A DNA stretch of 64,000 bases. It comes from Microstegium vimineum (Eukaryota > Streptophyta > Magnoliopsida > Poales > Poaceae). Shown here one piece after another: positions 29,823 through 42,479 of this stretch. Within the stretch, counting starts at the first letter, position 1. Every line of letters begins with the position of its first letter. The notes below the pieces were generated by a model, which searched no databases, had not been told where the DNA came from, and worked only from the letters and a program-made list of their open reading frames with translations. The stretch lies in contig CM039137.1 of assembly GCA_022036555.1 (NCBI GenBank), positions 26,281,862 through 26,345,861 of the forward strand, written 5' to 3'. The position numbers and the translations under genes were made by a program.

Positions 29823-32800
29823 GAGATCTCCATTTCAATTGATTGTTGTCCTTGGAATGTACAATGATTCTACCTGTTCTACATCAGTACATCATCACGC
29901 TAAAAAAATCACGATTCCTAGAGGAAATGGTAGTGTTAGTCTCAACCCATAATATACCAACTCAATAATTATATTTCTCTTTATTTAATCATCTACTTGA
30001 TTTATCGTGTAAGGCCTATATAGAAAATTTATTACGAACTACTGGTAGCTAGTAAGTACCAGTATGAAGCTCTGACTCTGAGACGTCAACCCTTGAGGAG
30101 TAGGTTCTACTGTATAGACTTTTAAGATGTATGCATCTCAGACAAATAGAAAATTTGAACTTAGAGTTAAGGAAGATTTAGGTTACTTTCATTGGTATGG
30201 ATTGCAAATATATTACAAATCCACACCGCGTCTTCTGCTATCCTCGTGTTTCACAGCATCATCGCATATCGCTTCTGCAGAGAAACATATCCACTGTAAT
30301 CAATAAATAATTGAAATGACGCGCTTTTAAACGATTGGATCGCCCATTATTTGTCCTGCTCCAATGCAAGTGGATATGTGACGTCGGGCTGTATCTAACT
30401 ACCCCAATTAATAATATAGGTTTGGCACTATACTCCCTCCGCATTCTAAATAGGGATCGTTTAGAATATGATTATGCATATCAAGGAGTGATTAATTAGG
30501 ATAATTTTTTTTCTTTCTACCCCTAATAAATAGAGTTACGGATGCATTTTATATGAGAAATGACTCTAGTTGAGATGACTAGCGCGTTGGGCTAGCACCT
30601 ATGAACTGAAAGGTGGACCAGCGGGAGGCGGGCAATTGCTGTGCGGGAGGCCAGCAGTCTGCGCTTGCGATTGGTTTGCATGTACACCTCGTACTCCTGC
30701 ACGACACCCTTTAGTGCAAAAGGTCTTGGCTACAGAAAGACTCCTAATACTGATACAGAGGGAGTATACAGTATGTGCAGAGATAGAGAAAAAAGAATTA
30801 AGCATATTGGGTGGTTGATATGGGCGTGACTGTATAAACTGTACTGACAAAAAGGAAAAAAAAGAAACAAAATGAAAACACTACACCGTATCATGCAAGG
30901 TGTGTCAACACTATTTAGAAATTATAAAGAAAAAAAAAACACTCGCATTTTACTCATGCCTCTTATCTGACAGGAAGAAGGAAACGCTAGGATTTTACTC
31001 CTTCATTTTTAACCACCAAACTGGAATCCAAGGGCGTGTTGGAAACGGATCAGGAGAGTGGTTCGTGCTCACCTTTGGTGAGGCTATGAGAAACGATAGG
31101 AGGGAGCGTTTTTTCAGGGCCTGACTAGTGGAGCGCGACAAAGTACGCTTGGCTCGTTGTGTAGTGTCACGAACCGAAACATGTTCTTGACTTGGCTCGT
31201 CTCTACTGTTACGTGCAACTAAACACGGTCACATGTACCATTCAGACCGGGCACTGACTGACCATAGTCAGACCAGCCAGATGCAGGGCACCAAACATAC
31301 CCCAAATGGCTCAGCTTCATGCCTCTATCTGACAGGGCCTGAGTGCGTAGCGGAAACCAAATGTTTTATTTTTTAGATTTTACGTCTCTCTCCAGAAGTT
31401 TGATTTTACCTTTATTTTTCAAATTTATGATTTATGATTTTATCTTATTATTTTGAAACCAAGGAGCCATTTGCCCTTATTTGATGTCTTTAGAGGCTGA
31501 TTATAAATAATTAAAAAAAATAAAACACGTAGATTCAAAGGCGAAATTACTGAAATTGTCGCTGGAGCTGCGTCACACCACCTCGTCACGCTGTTGCATG
31601 CATCGACCGAGCAGCAGGAATAGGAGCGGGCGATGACAACGAGAGCAAGGTGTTTCCCTGAACGGCATTGGCTGCAGGCTCCTAACATTTTTGGTATCAT
31701 AATCAGGACTACTATAGACACCCAACATGTGAATTGGGAATATTTTCCCCATATTATTTTTTGTGAAACAATATTAAATCTGAATTGACCAAATATAACA
31801 AACCTTTTTTCAAAATAATATATGTGTCTTATTCAAAGGACCTGTTTAGACGAGCTAGAGCTACTTACTAGTTGACTAAAAATTAGCTTAAATTAATTAA
31901 AATTGAATAGCTAGTTGACTAACAACAAGTTAAAGAATTGACTAAAAATTAGTCTACCTATTAGCCCTTTTGTTTGGATGCACTCGAGTTAATTTGAGCT
32001 AAAATTAGCTAACTGGTATTTAGCTCATGGTATCAAATATACCCTAAATCAAGGATGAAATCACAAATAGCCCGTGAAAAACATGGGCAAAAGCATGTGG
32101 ACATATTTGTCCTTTGGTACAAAAGTTAACACTAGGGACAGACAACGGAATAGGCAAAGTGTTACTTCATTTTTAAAAAGCGGGAACAAATTCACAAATT
32201 TAAAAAATAAGAGCAAAATCGCAATATCATAAAAGTATGAATGCAAGAGCCCTCTATGTTTTTTTTACAACAATAGTTTACTGAAGTTGACACACGGAGA
32301 CGTATAACACCAGGACCGGAGCTAGGATCTAGACAAGGGGGAGCCGCCAGGCGCCATCATGGCCTCATGGGCCCTGGGCTTCGTATTGGTAAAATTAAAC
32401 ACACACATGTATAATTAAACGTACACATATATATTATCATATAAATTTAATCATAACCTATATATAGCAATATAATGTAGCATATATCTAGTAACATAAA
32501 AAAAATGTACTTCATTTATATCTGCACTATCTTGAATTTACCACGATGATTACCTTTACATCATAAGATTTGATAATATCATTGGAACTAATCTTGGCTG
32601 CCAACTCCTTTTCATATAAACTATTATGTAGCTTTGGCAAAATTCATCTCCCATTTTAGTCCTAGTATATGTATCATCGCAAGTTTCAATTTGAAAAGAC
32701 TCTCTCAGGTTCGCTATTGATACTGGAAGAGCTATGATTAATCTTATCAATCTATCGACCATGGGATAAATAGAAATTTTGCCTAATCTCACTATTCCCT

Positions 32801-33321
32801 TTGTTAGATTAGCAAGTGATGGCAATGTACTTAGCTTTGGGTGGTTGCATACATCAAGTTGACGATGTGGTAGTTGACACTCCAATTGAGCTTGATCTTG
32901 AGGTAAAATTCAAAAGGAAATCAAACGTTTGTGATAATTGAAATAGACAAACAGTGAAACTGAGAAAGGAGAATAAACCTACACAGGATTGTAAGTACGT
33001 CTGTACCTTAGCACCTTGTCGCAATGGCTTGTAGTGCAGAGTTGCAGGCTTGATTTTGCTTGCCTCGCGCTTTGGCTTGTGGGACTGCAGGTACGGCGAT
33101 TCCCTCTGCAGCTCTGCTCAGCTTTGCACGTCGAGATGGAGATGCAGAGTTGGAAATGAGTCGTAGCACGAACGAACAGCACCTCCTCGTTTTTTTTTAT
33201 CTTGTGTGGGCCTAAATAATTGTAGTTATAAGAAGTCATATTCATGCATCCGGTGGAGGTGGACCATTCCCCCCCTCCCGCGTGACACACGTTTTATTCC
33301 GAAATCATCATGCTCACCGTC
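29823..33321. other. Intergenic DNA upstream of LOX-A
   Basis: No gene recognised. A partial Stowaway end (ACTCCCTCCGCATTCTAAAT) is at about 30431. A decayed MITE-like stretch with GGACCTGTTTAGACGAGCTA lies at about 31842-32045. Confidence 0.4.
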
Positions 33322-33365
33322 TTATCTTCATGAGCCCCCAGCTCGTCTCCCCGCTCTATAAATAG
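33322..33365 (+). promoter_or_regulatory. LOX-A core promoter with TATA box
   Basis: TATAAATAG at 33357-33365 lies 110 bases before the ATG. The preceding block (TATCTTCATGAGCC, then CCAGCTCGTC) is nearly the same in LOX-B at 51311-51350. Confidence 0.7.
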
Positions 33366-33474
33366 CTGGTCTTCTTCTTCATCGATCACTCACTCACTCA
33401 CTCACACAGCAAGTACCCACAGCTAAGCTAGCCACTACTAGCAGCTCTGCCCGTAGAAGCAAGCAGAACCGAAG

Positions 33475-35950
33475 ATGTTCGGAAACATCGGAAAGAACAT
33501 CATCGGCGACCTGACGGGCAGCAACAAGAATGCGCGTCTCAAGGGCAACGTGGTGCTCATGCGCAAGACCGTCCTCGGCTTGGACGTCACCAGCATGGCC
33601 AGCGCCGTCCTCGACGGCGTCGGCGAGTTCCTCGGCCGCGGCGTCACCTGCCAGCTCATCAGCTCCACCGTCGTCGACTCCAGTGAGCACCGAGCAGAGC
33701 ACCCTCCCCCTCTCACTCTCTGTTCTCGCGCATGCATCAATAATGACGCCGTTTTCACCAAGAGAAAAAAAAAGAAGAAGAAGAAAGAAAGGACAAAACT
33801 AGTTATAAAACTATGAATGCTGCTTGAAACAATCATCCACGAAAACGACGACCGATCGAGCCGCTTTAAATCTAGTACTATAAACCGGCCGCATCTAGAG
33901 TTTATAGACAATTTATTTAAGAACGGATAATTATTATATTACACGTTGTTGGCCTGGTACTGACGCTGACGTTGACCGGCGCGCGTGCTGCGCTTGCAGA
34001 CAACGGGAACCGCGGGAAGGTGGGCGCGGAGGCGAGCCTAGAGCAGTGGCTGCTGAACCCGCCGCCGCTGCTGTCCGGCGAGAACAAGTTCCACGTCACC
34101 TTCGACTGGGAGGTGGAGAAGCACGGCGTCCAGGCGCCATCATCGTCAAGAACAACCACGCCTCCGAGTTCTTCCTCAAGACCATCACCGTCGACGACGT
34201 CCCCGGCCACGGCACCATCGTCTTCGTCGCCAACTCATGGATCTACCCGCAGTCCAAGTACCGCTACAACCGTGTCTTCTTCTCCAACGACGTGAGTCCA
34301 TTAATTCGCCGTTCGTTAGCAAACCAACCAACCAAGGAGCTGAGCTGAGTGAGAGTCTCTTGACATGAACACACACCCTCTTCTCTTCTCTTCTCTACAC
34401 GAACAGACGTACCTTCCCAGCCAGATGCCGGCGGCGCTGAAGCCATACCGCGACGACGAGCTCCGGAACCTGAGAGGCGACGACCAGCAGGGGCCATACC
34501 AGGAGCACGACCGCGTCTACCGCTACGACGTCTACAACGACCTGGGCCAGCCCGACAGCGGGAACCCGCGGCCCGTGCTGGGCGGCTCCAAGCACCACCC
34601 CTACCCGCGGCGCGGCCGCACGGGGCGGAAGCCGACGCAGACAGACCCGAACAGCGAGAGCAGGCTGGCGCTCTACGAAGGTGACGCCTACGTGCCGCGC
34701 GACGAGCGGTTCGGCCACATCAAGAACTCTGACTTCTACGGCTACACCATCAAGGCGTTCGCCGACGGCCTGGTGCCCATCCTCCAGGGCTACCTGCTCA
34801 ACCTCGAGTTCAACTCCTTCAAGGACATCCTGCAGCTGTACGAGGGCGGCATCAAGCTGCCTGATATCCCCGCGCTCGATGAGTTCCGCAAGCAGTTCCC
34901 ACTCCAGATGGTCAAGGACCTCATGCCCGCTGGCGGTGACTATGTCCTCAAGCTCCCCATGCCCAAAATCATCAAAGGTACTATACGCTGGCTGGATCAT
35001 TTCTTATAGGTTCGTCGTCGGCGAAATGTCTCTTACCTGTATATGCCATCTCGGTTCCCGGCCGCTTGCAGAGGACAGGAAAGCTTGGATGAGTGACGAG
35101 GAGTTCGCAAGGGAGACCCTCGCCGGCGTGAACCCCATGATCATCAGGCGTCTCACGGTGAGTGGTGGTCTTGCTTGAATTAAACGCCTCAGCAGAAAGC
35201 TTTCCAAGTAGTAACATTCGTCTTGGATGATCGATCATCAGGAGTTCCCTCCTAAAAGCACCCTTGATCCGAGCAAGTACGGCGACCAGACGAGCACCAT
35301 AACGGAGGCGCACATCGCGGGGAGCCTGGAGGGGCTCACGGTGCAGGAGGCGCTGGACAGCAACAGGCTCTACATTCTGGACCACCACGACCACTACATG
35401 CCGTTCCTGGTGGAGGTGAACAGCCTGGACGACAACTACATCTATGCCAGCCGGACGCTGCTGTTCCTGCGCGGCGACGGCACGCTCATGCCGGTGGCAA
35501 TCGAGCTGAGCCTCCCGGAGCTCAAGGACGGCGGCATCACCGCGGCCAAGAGCACGGTGTACACGCCGGTGCCGGCGACGGCCGGCGCCGACGCGTGGGT
35601 GTGGCGCCTCGCCAAGGCCTACGTCAACGTGAACGACTACTGCTGGCACCAGGGCATCAGCCACTGGCTCAACACGCACGCCGTGATGGAGCCGTTCATC
35701 ATCGCCACCAACCGGCAGCTCAGCGTGACGCACCCCGTCCACAGGCTGCTGCTGCCGCACTACCGCGACACCATGAACATCAACGCGCTCGCGCGCCAGA
35801 AGCTCATCAACGCCGGCGGCATCTTCGAGATGACCGTCTTCCCGCGCAAGTACGCCATTGAGATCTCCTCCATAGTCTACGGCAGCTGGAACTTCGCCGA
35901 GCAGGCACTCCCCGACGATCTCATCAAGCGGTAATAATTCTCTCTCTCTC

Positions 35951-36002
<52 letters not shown>

Positions 36003-36863
36003 ACTCAGATCGACGACACTGACACTAGTAGAGACACTGCTGGCATGGTCCAGCAGCAGCAACAACTAACAATCGATACAATGCAATGCAGAGGCATGGC
36101 GGTCGCCGACCCATCGAGCCCCTGCAAGGTGCGTCTGCTGATCGAGGACTACCCATACGCGTCGGACGGGCTGGCCGTCTGGTCCGCCATCGAGCAGTGG
36201 GTGACGGAGTACCTAGCCATCTACTACCCCAACGACGGCGTGCTGCAGGCGGACGCGGAGCTACAGGCGTGGTGGAAGGAGGCGCGCGACGTCGGGCACG
36301 CGGACCTCAAGGACGAGCCGTGGTGGGCCAAGATGCAGACGGTGGCGGAGCTCGTCAAGGCCTGCACGACCATCATCTGGATCGCGTCGGCGCTGCACGC
36401 CGCCGTCAACTTCGGGCAGTACCCGTACTGCGGGTACCACCCGAACCGGCCGTCCGTGAGCCGGAGGCCGATGCCTGTGAAGGGCAGCGAGGCGTACGCG
36501 GAGCTGGAGAAGAACCCGGAGAAGTTCTTCGTGCGCTCCATCACCACCCAGTGGCAGGCCGCTGTCGGCATCTCGCTGCTTGAGATCCTGTCCAGCCACG
36601 CTTCCGACGAGGTGTACCTCGGCCAGCGCGACACCAAGGAGTGGACGTCGGACGCCAAGGCGCAGGAGGCGTTCAAGCGGTTCGGCGCGCGGCTGTGCGA
36701 GATCGAGAAGCGCGTGGATGCCATGAACAAGGACCCGCGCTACAAGAACCGCTACAGCGCGGCGCAGTTCCCCTACACGCTGCTCTTCCCCAACACCTCC
36801 GACACCAAGGGCGACAACGCCGGCGTCACCGCCAAGGGCATCCCCAACAGCATTTCCATCTGA
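33475..36863 (+). CDS. 9-lipoxygenase LOX-A, one-base deletion in exon 2 (possible pseudogene)
   Basis: Lipoxygenases add O2 to linoleic or linolenic acid; this type makes 9-hydroperoxides. Exons: 33475-33682, 34000-34291, 34407-34977, 35072-35157, 35242-35930, 36093 (or 36092)-36863; the last begins A36092 after CAG. The start MFGNIGK has no transit peptide, so it is cytosolic type 1. Exon 2 has 292 bases; LOX-B and LOX-C have 293. One base is missing near 34128-34134, shifting frame in the PLAT domain at about residue 115. All later exons are open and phase-consistent. With the indel ignored, length would be 872 with iron ligands His527, His532, His718, Asn722 and Ile872. MTVFP (TV) points to 9-specificity, and Ala before RQ to S-stereochemistry. 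The intron between KPTQT and DPNSES is missing. It is a fresh pseudogene or a sequence error. Confidence 0.88.
35940..36000. repeat. (TC)n-(AT)n microsatellite in LOX-A intron 5
   Basis: A short TC run is followed by more than 20 AT units, starting about ten bases after the exon 5 donor. Confidence 0.9.
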
Positions 36864-37016
36864 TCTCATCTCACCTGCCTCAGCCTGAGGACGACAGGGC
36901 ATGCGTGACTTGCATTGCATTGCATTGCAAGCAGCTGGAAGCTAGCTAGTAGCGGTGATTCCCGTACGTTATCCGTTTCATTTTATATCCATCCATAAAT
37001 GAGAAGCATGGCAATC

Positions 37017-37022
37017 AATAAA
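37017..37022 (+). terminator. Likely poly(A) signal of LOX-A
   Basis: AATAAA lies 154 bases after the LOX-A stop codon. Confidence 0.5.
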
Positions 37023-37102
37023 AGGTCCATTGTGCTGGCGGTTAGTACCACTTACCAGGGATACTTGTAATATTAGTTTCCTTTTGGTTTCCCAGTAATG
37101 AA

Positions 37103-38906
37103 GGGCGTGATTGGTAGCCTGCATCCGCCCCAGCCTGGCTCCTCCGATGCAGTGTTATTGCGTTTGGTTTCCTGGACGCGGCTTTGGGCCTGGCTCGACT
37201 GATGCAAAAGCATGCTCGTGGCCTGGCTCGCTAGAAACGCAGCGGGTCTTCGTTCCTCCGGAGCCAGGCTCACCTGATGCGAGAAGCGCGGCCCTCCGCG
37301 TGCAGGCGGGGATGGCGCGACGGGTTGTCGTTACCGCCCTAGGAGCTCGCCTCCTCCGCTCTGGTTTCCGGTTGCCGCCACTCTTGTTTCTTCCGTTGTC
37401 GGTGAGTGAAGCTCCGATATCCTCTGTCGCTCCTCTCGCCGTCCTTTCCCTCTCTAGCGTGCTAGTGTTGCCTCTCCCTCCCGATTCACCGTTGTCACCT
37501 CTCCGGCTATCTAGGTTCTTCCCCTCGCCCTCACCCTCCCTGGCTCCCTGCTCTAATCTCCTTCCTCTTCTACTTCTTGGTGCTTGCACTCCCGTGCGAT
37601 GAGGTGAGATCCATTACTTCGTAGATCTACTCGTTCTTCCCCTTCTACTTCTGATTCCCCCCTTCTACCTCTGATTTTCCACTTGTACCTCTGATTTCCC
37701 CCATCTACCTGTGATTTCCCCCTTGTATCTCTATTTTTTTTTTTGCGAGTACTAATACCTTTGATCAATTGAGGGTTCAATCTGTGTTGATGCTTTGCTC
37801 TGAGGTAAAAAGGCCAGTCCTTTTCAATAGAATTTCAATTAGTTCGTGTTTTTTGTAGGTAATATTGTACTAATTTATTTTCCTCATGTGTAGATCCACC
37901 AACCTGCTGAACTATGTGTGACGATTATAGAACTCTTTTTATTCTTATTGTTCAGCATCTCGCGGCAACGAGGGGAGTTCTCAATCTTTCTCCTGTCTAT
38001 CTTTGCACTGATATGATGAAATAAAAATTTACTGAAGCTTTGGGGTTGTGCAATGATGAACTTGTTTTTTTAGACTGAGACAATAGGATTGTGCAATGAT
38101 ATTATTAACTATTTCTTTCTTCATGTTCTTTACTGAGGTCTTGGGATTGTGCTATGGTGGACTTGTTTTTCAGACGGAGACAATGTGATTTGTGCAATGA
38201 TGATTACTTGTTTTATTCTTTCATGATTATTTGCTATTTCCAGTAGCCTTGTGACGGCAATGTTATTGAGTTGAGCATAATCCTATTGTCAATGATTTGT
38301 TTACTTCACATAACTTGCTAATTATCCTAGTACTGAGCACACCCCCATGGCTAATGATGTCAGTCATACTATAATTCAAATGTTGTTTATTGGCCAGCAA
38401 ACATGTTTTCTCATGTTTTTGCAAAGGTTATTTGACATGAACATTCATCTAGCAAGATAATACCAAGTTCAAGCAGGCTTTGAAACAAGAATACCAAAGT
38501 TAAGCTGTATGGAAGATGTCACATGGTTGTGGAATTCAAAGTGACAGAGAAGAAAAGTGATGATTGAGAGGCTGTAATTTTAATTTGGGCTCTAAGCATC
38601 ATTTATTAGTATGGAAAATTATTGTAATATTGAGACTTGGGATCGAGTGGAGTTGGGAGGTATGCTCACCATTTCATACAAGTGGTAACTACAACTTGTA
38701 TCCATGCAAGGAACCAAACAAGACTCCTGCATCTACATTTCATCTCTGTGGATACATACAAGCAACCAAACACAATCTCTGTATATCCAGGCTGAATGAG
38801 TGCAACCAACCAAACATGATGCTCCTGCATGTGTAGAACCTGTCCAGGTTGGGCCTGGCTACCAGATGCGAGCCAGGCTCGCATGGGAAGGGAACCAATC
38901 ACGCCC
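37103..38906. mobile_element. 1.8-kb TIR DNA transposon, unclassified (PIF- or hAT-like)
   Basis: The two ends are perfect 13-base inverted repeats (GGGCGTGATTGGT ... ACCAATCACGCCC). GAA follows and precedes them (37100-37102, 38907-38909), a likely 3-bp target duplication. GCCTGGCTCG-type motifs recur near both ends (about 37132, 37188, 37221, 37264; 38858, 38873). There is no transposase. An open GC-rich block on plus (37312-37400, MARRVVVTALGARLLRSGF) stops before a GTGAGT and is followed by a CT-rich stretch, so a captured first exon is possible. The middle is AT-rich. Confidence 0.65.
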
Positions 38907-39337
38907 GAAGTGAATATCTGGTGACACGGTGTTTCCATTGGCCATTGCAAGGTTTGATGTGTGGGTGGAAAAAAACTTTGGCTAATCTATATGTTTTGAC
39001 TGATTCTATTTGAGATAGATGAAGCCGGATATAAATTACCCATTATCTAAAAAAAAATCTATATGTTTTTCGCCTACAGCCGTAGTTTTCCTTCTCTCTC
39101 TCTGCTGGGATTTGCATGTATCTTTGGTGTGCATTTTCTTCCAATCTTAGCTTAAATTATGGTTGCACATGCTACAACCCATATCTGGCATCATGGATAT
39201 AGATTTTTCTTATGTATCAAATTTTTATCTTATTAGTTGCTATAATTTTTTTCAAACAATTGTGATTGTTATACCTTTTTTGTTAACTATCCTTTTTGCA
39301 TTCTATTAAATATGAAGATTTTTGGCTCTAGACCATA

Positions 39338-39592
39338 CTCCCTTTGTATCTGATTTAGAAGTCGTTTTGGACAAACTTTTGGTCAAATATTAGGAATATA
39401 AATCATCAATAAATTTTAAGTTGTTGAGACTGCAAAAATAAAAATTGTATGAAAAAAATTATCTTGAAAAATACTTTCATAAAAGTACACATATGTCATT
39501 ATTCCACAAATATTTTTATAAAAACAAGAGGTCAAAGTTGTGTTTGGGAGACCATGTCGCTATCCTAAACGACTTCTAAATCAGATACAAAA
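39338..39592. mobile_element. Stowaway-like MITE, 255 bp
   Basis: Ends CTCCCTTTGTATCTGATTTA and TAAATCAGATACAAAA are inverted repeats of more than 20 bases, also matching AGAAGTCGTTTT/AAACGACTTCT. TA flanks at 39336-39337 and 39593-39594. Confidence 0.8.
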
Positions 39593-39844
39593 TACTAAGA
39601 TGACATCAAGGTCATCGTAACCCTGTACCATGTTGGTCAAGATCGGCGGTAAAGCTAGCTTAAGTGATATCTACAATGAAGTAATTTGAACCTTATAATC
39701 ATTATTTATACTCCAAATTAATGATTATCAAAGTCACCTTAGTTAGTTTTAAATATTTTCATAATAGGAGATGTTGATAATTTAAATGTAGGTTTGAGTG
39801 CATCATAAGTTTTTCCACAATAACAAAAAAGTGGTAATTTAGTA

Positions 39845-39954
39845 CCTCTGTGTCCCAAATTATAAGACGTTTTGGCCTACATAATTGCTATGTATCATAA
39901 CAAAAGAATTATATCTAGAAAACCTAAAACATATTATAATTTGGAATGGCAGAA
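39845..39954. mobile_element. Short Stowaway-like MITE, about 110 bp
   Basis: CCTCTGTGTCCCAAATTATA at the left matches TATTATAATTTGGAATGGCA at the right as an imperfect inverted repeat. Confidence 0.55.
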
Positions 39955-40339
39955 TTACAATTCAAGGAGTTATTAGGTTATATATCAAATTATGTTTCAC
40001 ACTGGCAAATTTATGTTGTTTTTCATCATGGCAAAGGTGGATAATTATTTTAAAATTGAATAGATCCAATGGTTGCTATTACCAAGGGTGTTTAAGATGG
40101 AAGACTACCGTAGGAATCTCAAGTCCAATTGCATCTCTTTATGTGACACTATGAATCTATTTTGGACTTTCAACTTTACTTGTTGCAATTCTTTTATCCA
40201 TATGGTAAGTTGAAAATCCAGTAGTTATTGTATGGGTTAAACAACTATTAAACTTACTCCCTCTCTCTGCTATCTCCCTTAATAAAAAAAATGAAATGTC
40301 TATCTATTTTCACCACATTTTCACCAATTTTGATAAATC

Positions 40340-40575
40340 CAAAAGCAGGGCCTAACATCCTATTCGGCTGATCGTTTTTTGCGGCTGATAAGCCGGCTGA
40401 TGTTTTTGATTGTTTTGTTTTGAGAGAAAAATATTGTATCATGACTGATAAGTCGGACTGATAAGCCAAGTGATTATACAAAAGGAGATGTTTCTAGAAA
40501 AAACAACTTATAGTTCTATCTGTTGGATTGGTTTTCTAGTTTTTTTTACAGCAGAAACACTTTCCATAAGCTGCA
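40340..40575. repeat. MITE remnant with GGCTGATAAGCCGGCTGAT motif
   Basis: Motifs GGCTGATAAGCC and GACTGATAAGCC recur at about 40383-40402 and 40452-40467, a pattern of common grass hAT-type MITEs. Boundaries not fixed. Confidence 0.4.
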
Positions 40576-40874
40576 CAAAACACAGCCTCAATCCTATGTA
40601 TCTGTGTTGATTTGTGCTTAAATTAGTACGGATCTCTTACACAATTTATGTGGATTTCTCCAAGTTTTATGCTCACTCAAAGTTGTGATTTGCGTTGATC
40701 TTTTTGTGCGTTCATCGGTACCTCAGTAATCAATCTCCAAATGATGTTGTATATATGCACACAAATTCAACTATTTAAGGCGCGCGGTCTTCATTTTTAG
40801 TTACTCGAATTATGACAGATAAAATATACTGAGAAACCATCAGTTCTCGGCCGGTTTAACCGAATACCCGTGTC

Positions 40875-41560
40875 CCATGCATACCAGCTCGACCAAATGG
40901 ACATAAGCACCCGTTTGTCTCTTGGGTTGCCCCAAACTTTCCTATCCACCGCGGTAGGCGTAGCACGTGAAACGTTTCGAACAATCGTACACACGGGAAC
41001 GTGGATCTTGCCGCTGCATGCATGGCGGCAACCACTAGTGGGTAGTGGTCCAGTCAGTGGACGTGTCCGCGAAATTGTAAATTGTGTGGAGAGATAAGAA
41101 CTTGGGCTTGCGTGGGCGTGTACGTTCCAGCACAGAACTCGTGCGTCGCATGGAAAAACGGCAACAAACACGTACTACGTCCAGACGCAGTCCCCTTCCC
41201 ATAGGCCATATAGCTCATCCTCACCTACCGTACGTGCATCAGAGAATCCAAAGTTTGGCGTGTTTAGGACAATTTGAAGTTCATTTTAATTTCCTGCAGT
41301 CGATCAACTGCTCCAGGCAAGCAGGCCAACTCTCGATCAACTACTGTACTCTATATCCATCACATCAGTTGATATCGGGATGGAAGACGAGATTCGGTAT
41401 AAAAAAACACAGGCCGGACGCCGCGCCACAGATCGATCGACGTGCGGTGCAGGGAGACTGATTGGTTGCTACTGTATTTGTCTGTGGTTATTAAGGATCA
41501 CATCATCTGGATTAAACGCGTAATCAAGAACCACTGGCTCGTCAATTACATTTTCCGCCA
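40875..41560. repeat. Segmental duplication, copy 1
   Basis: Diverged copy of 42480-43300. Shared blocks in the same order: CGGGAACGTGGATCTTGC, CAGAACTCGTGCGTCGCATG, CTGCAGTC...CAACTGCTCCAGG and GAGATGGAAGAC-type sequence. No conserved reading frame is evident. Confidence 0.7.
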
Positions 41561-41621
41561 GTCGATCTCAAGATCTTTCAAACGAGCCGCTACAAGTAGT
41601 TATTTGACAAGACGAGTAATA

Positions 41622-41836
41622 CTCACCTCGTACTAAATTATAAGACGCTTTGACTTTTTAAAATGTATAATTTTTTAGACACTTTGATATATACTAAGAA
41701 TTATAAAATGAGTAATACTTTTTTCTACTATAATTTTTAAATTATAAGACACTTTAACTTTTTATGCACTTAAATGCATAGTAAAAATAATATATTTAAA
41801 AAAACTAAAACGTCTTGTAATTTAGAATAGGGAAAG
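41622..41836. mobile_element. Stowaway-like MITE, 215 bp
   Basis: Left end CTCACCTCGTACTAAATTAT, right end CGTCTTGTAATTTAGAATAG; TA dinucleotides at 41620-41621 and 41837-41838. Confidence 0.65.
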
Positions 41837-42479
41837 TAGTAAAATACTCCTGTACTAATAATGTAATGATGTATGAATCTTATCTTCTTTGCATAAACGC
41901 GTCATATGTTTCATATTAGAGTAAGTATAATGCAGGGCTCTAAGAAGATTGAATGCTGAGGTGGAGGAGAAGCAGATTATAAACTTACAGCCAACTTAAG
42001 CATAATAGTAAAAATAAAACTAAAAGGGACAAGTGGGCTATATTAATAGTGATTTGCTGACTAATATATGGGTGGATCGAGAGATAGGCTGTAAGAATTC
42101 TTACAGCCAGCAAGTCGGCTGTATTATTAACTTGCTCTTAGCAGCGAAAGGTGTATGCATTATAGTAGAATATTATTTTTAAAGGCCATTTTCTTGTACT
42201 TTAGAGATGGATTTATTAGGAATTATGTTTAAAAATAGTTTTTAAATACTTCTCTAAAAATCAACTGTTAGAGACGGTTGGACTTGCAATTTCTTAACTC
42301 TTGACTATCAAAGTTGGCTAGAAAACAATTTTACCAAATGCCTCTAGAAATACCCTCTTTTAAAAATGCATCTAGAAAGTTCATATTTTTCTCTTTGCGA
42401 CTATCTAGCTAGTTAAAAAAAGATTAAAAAAACGATCTCTTACTAGAATATAGGAGTACCCGGAACGAACTGCTCCAGC

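Noticed and set aside
36045..36091. Upstream start for the last LOX-A exon
   Set aside because: These bases are the intron 5 end; the acceptor CAG at 36089-36091 joins in phase to exon 5.
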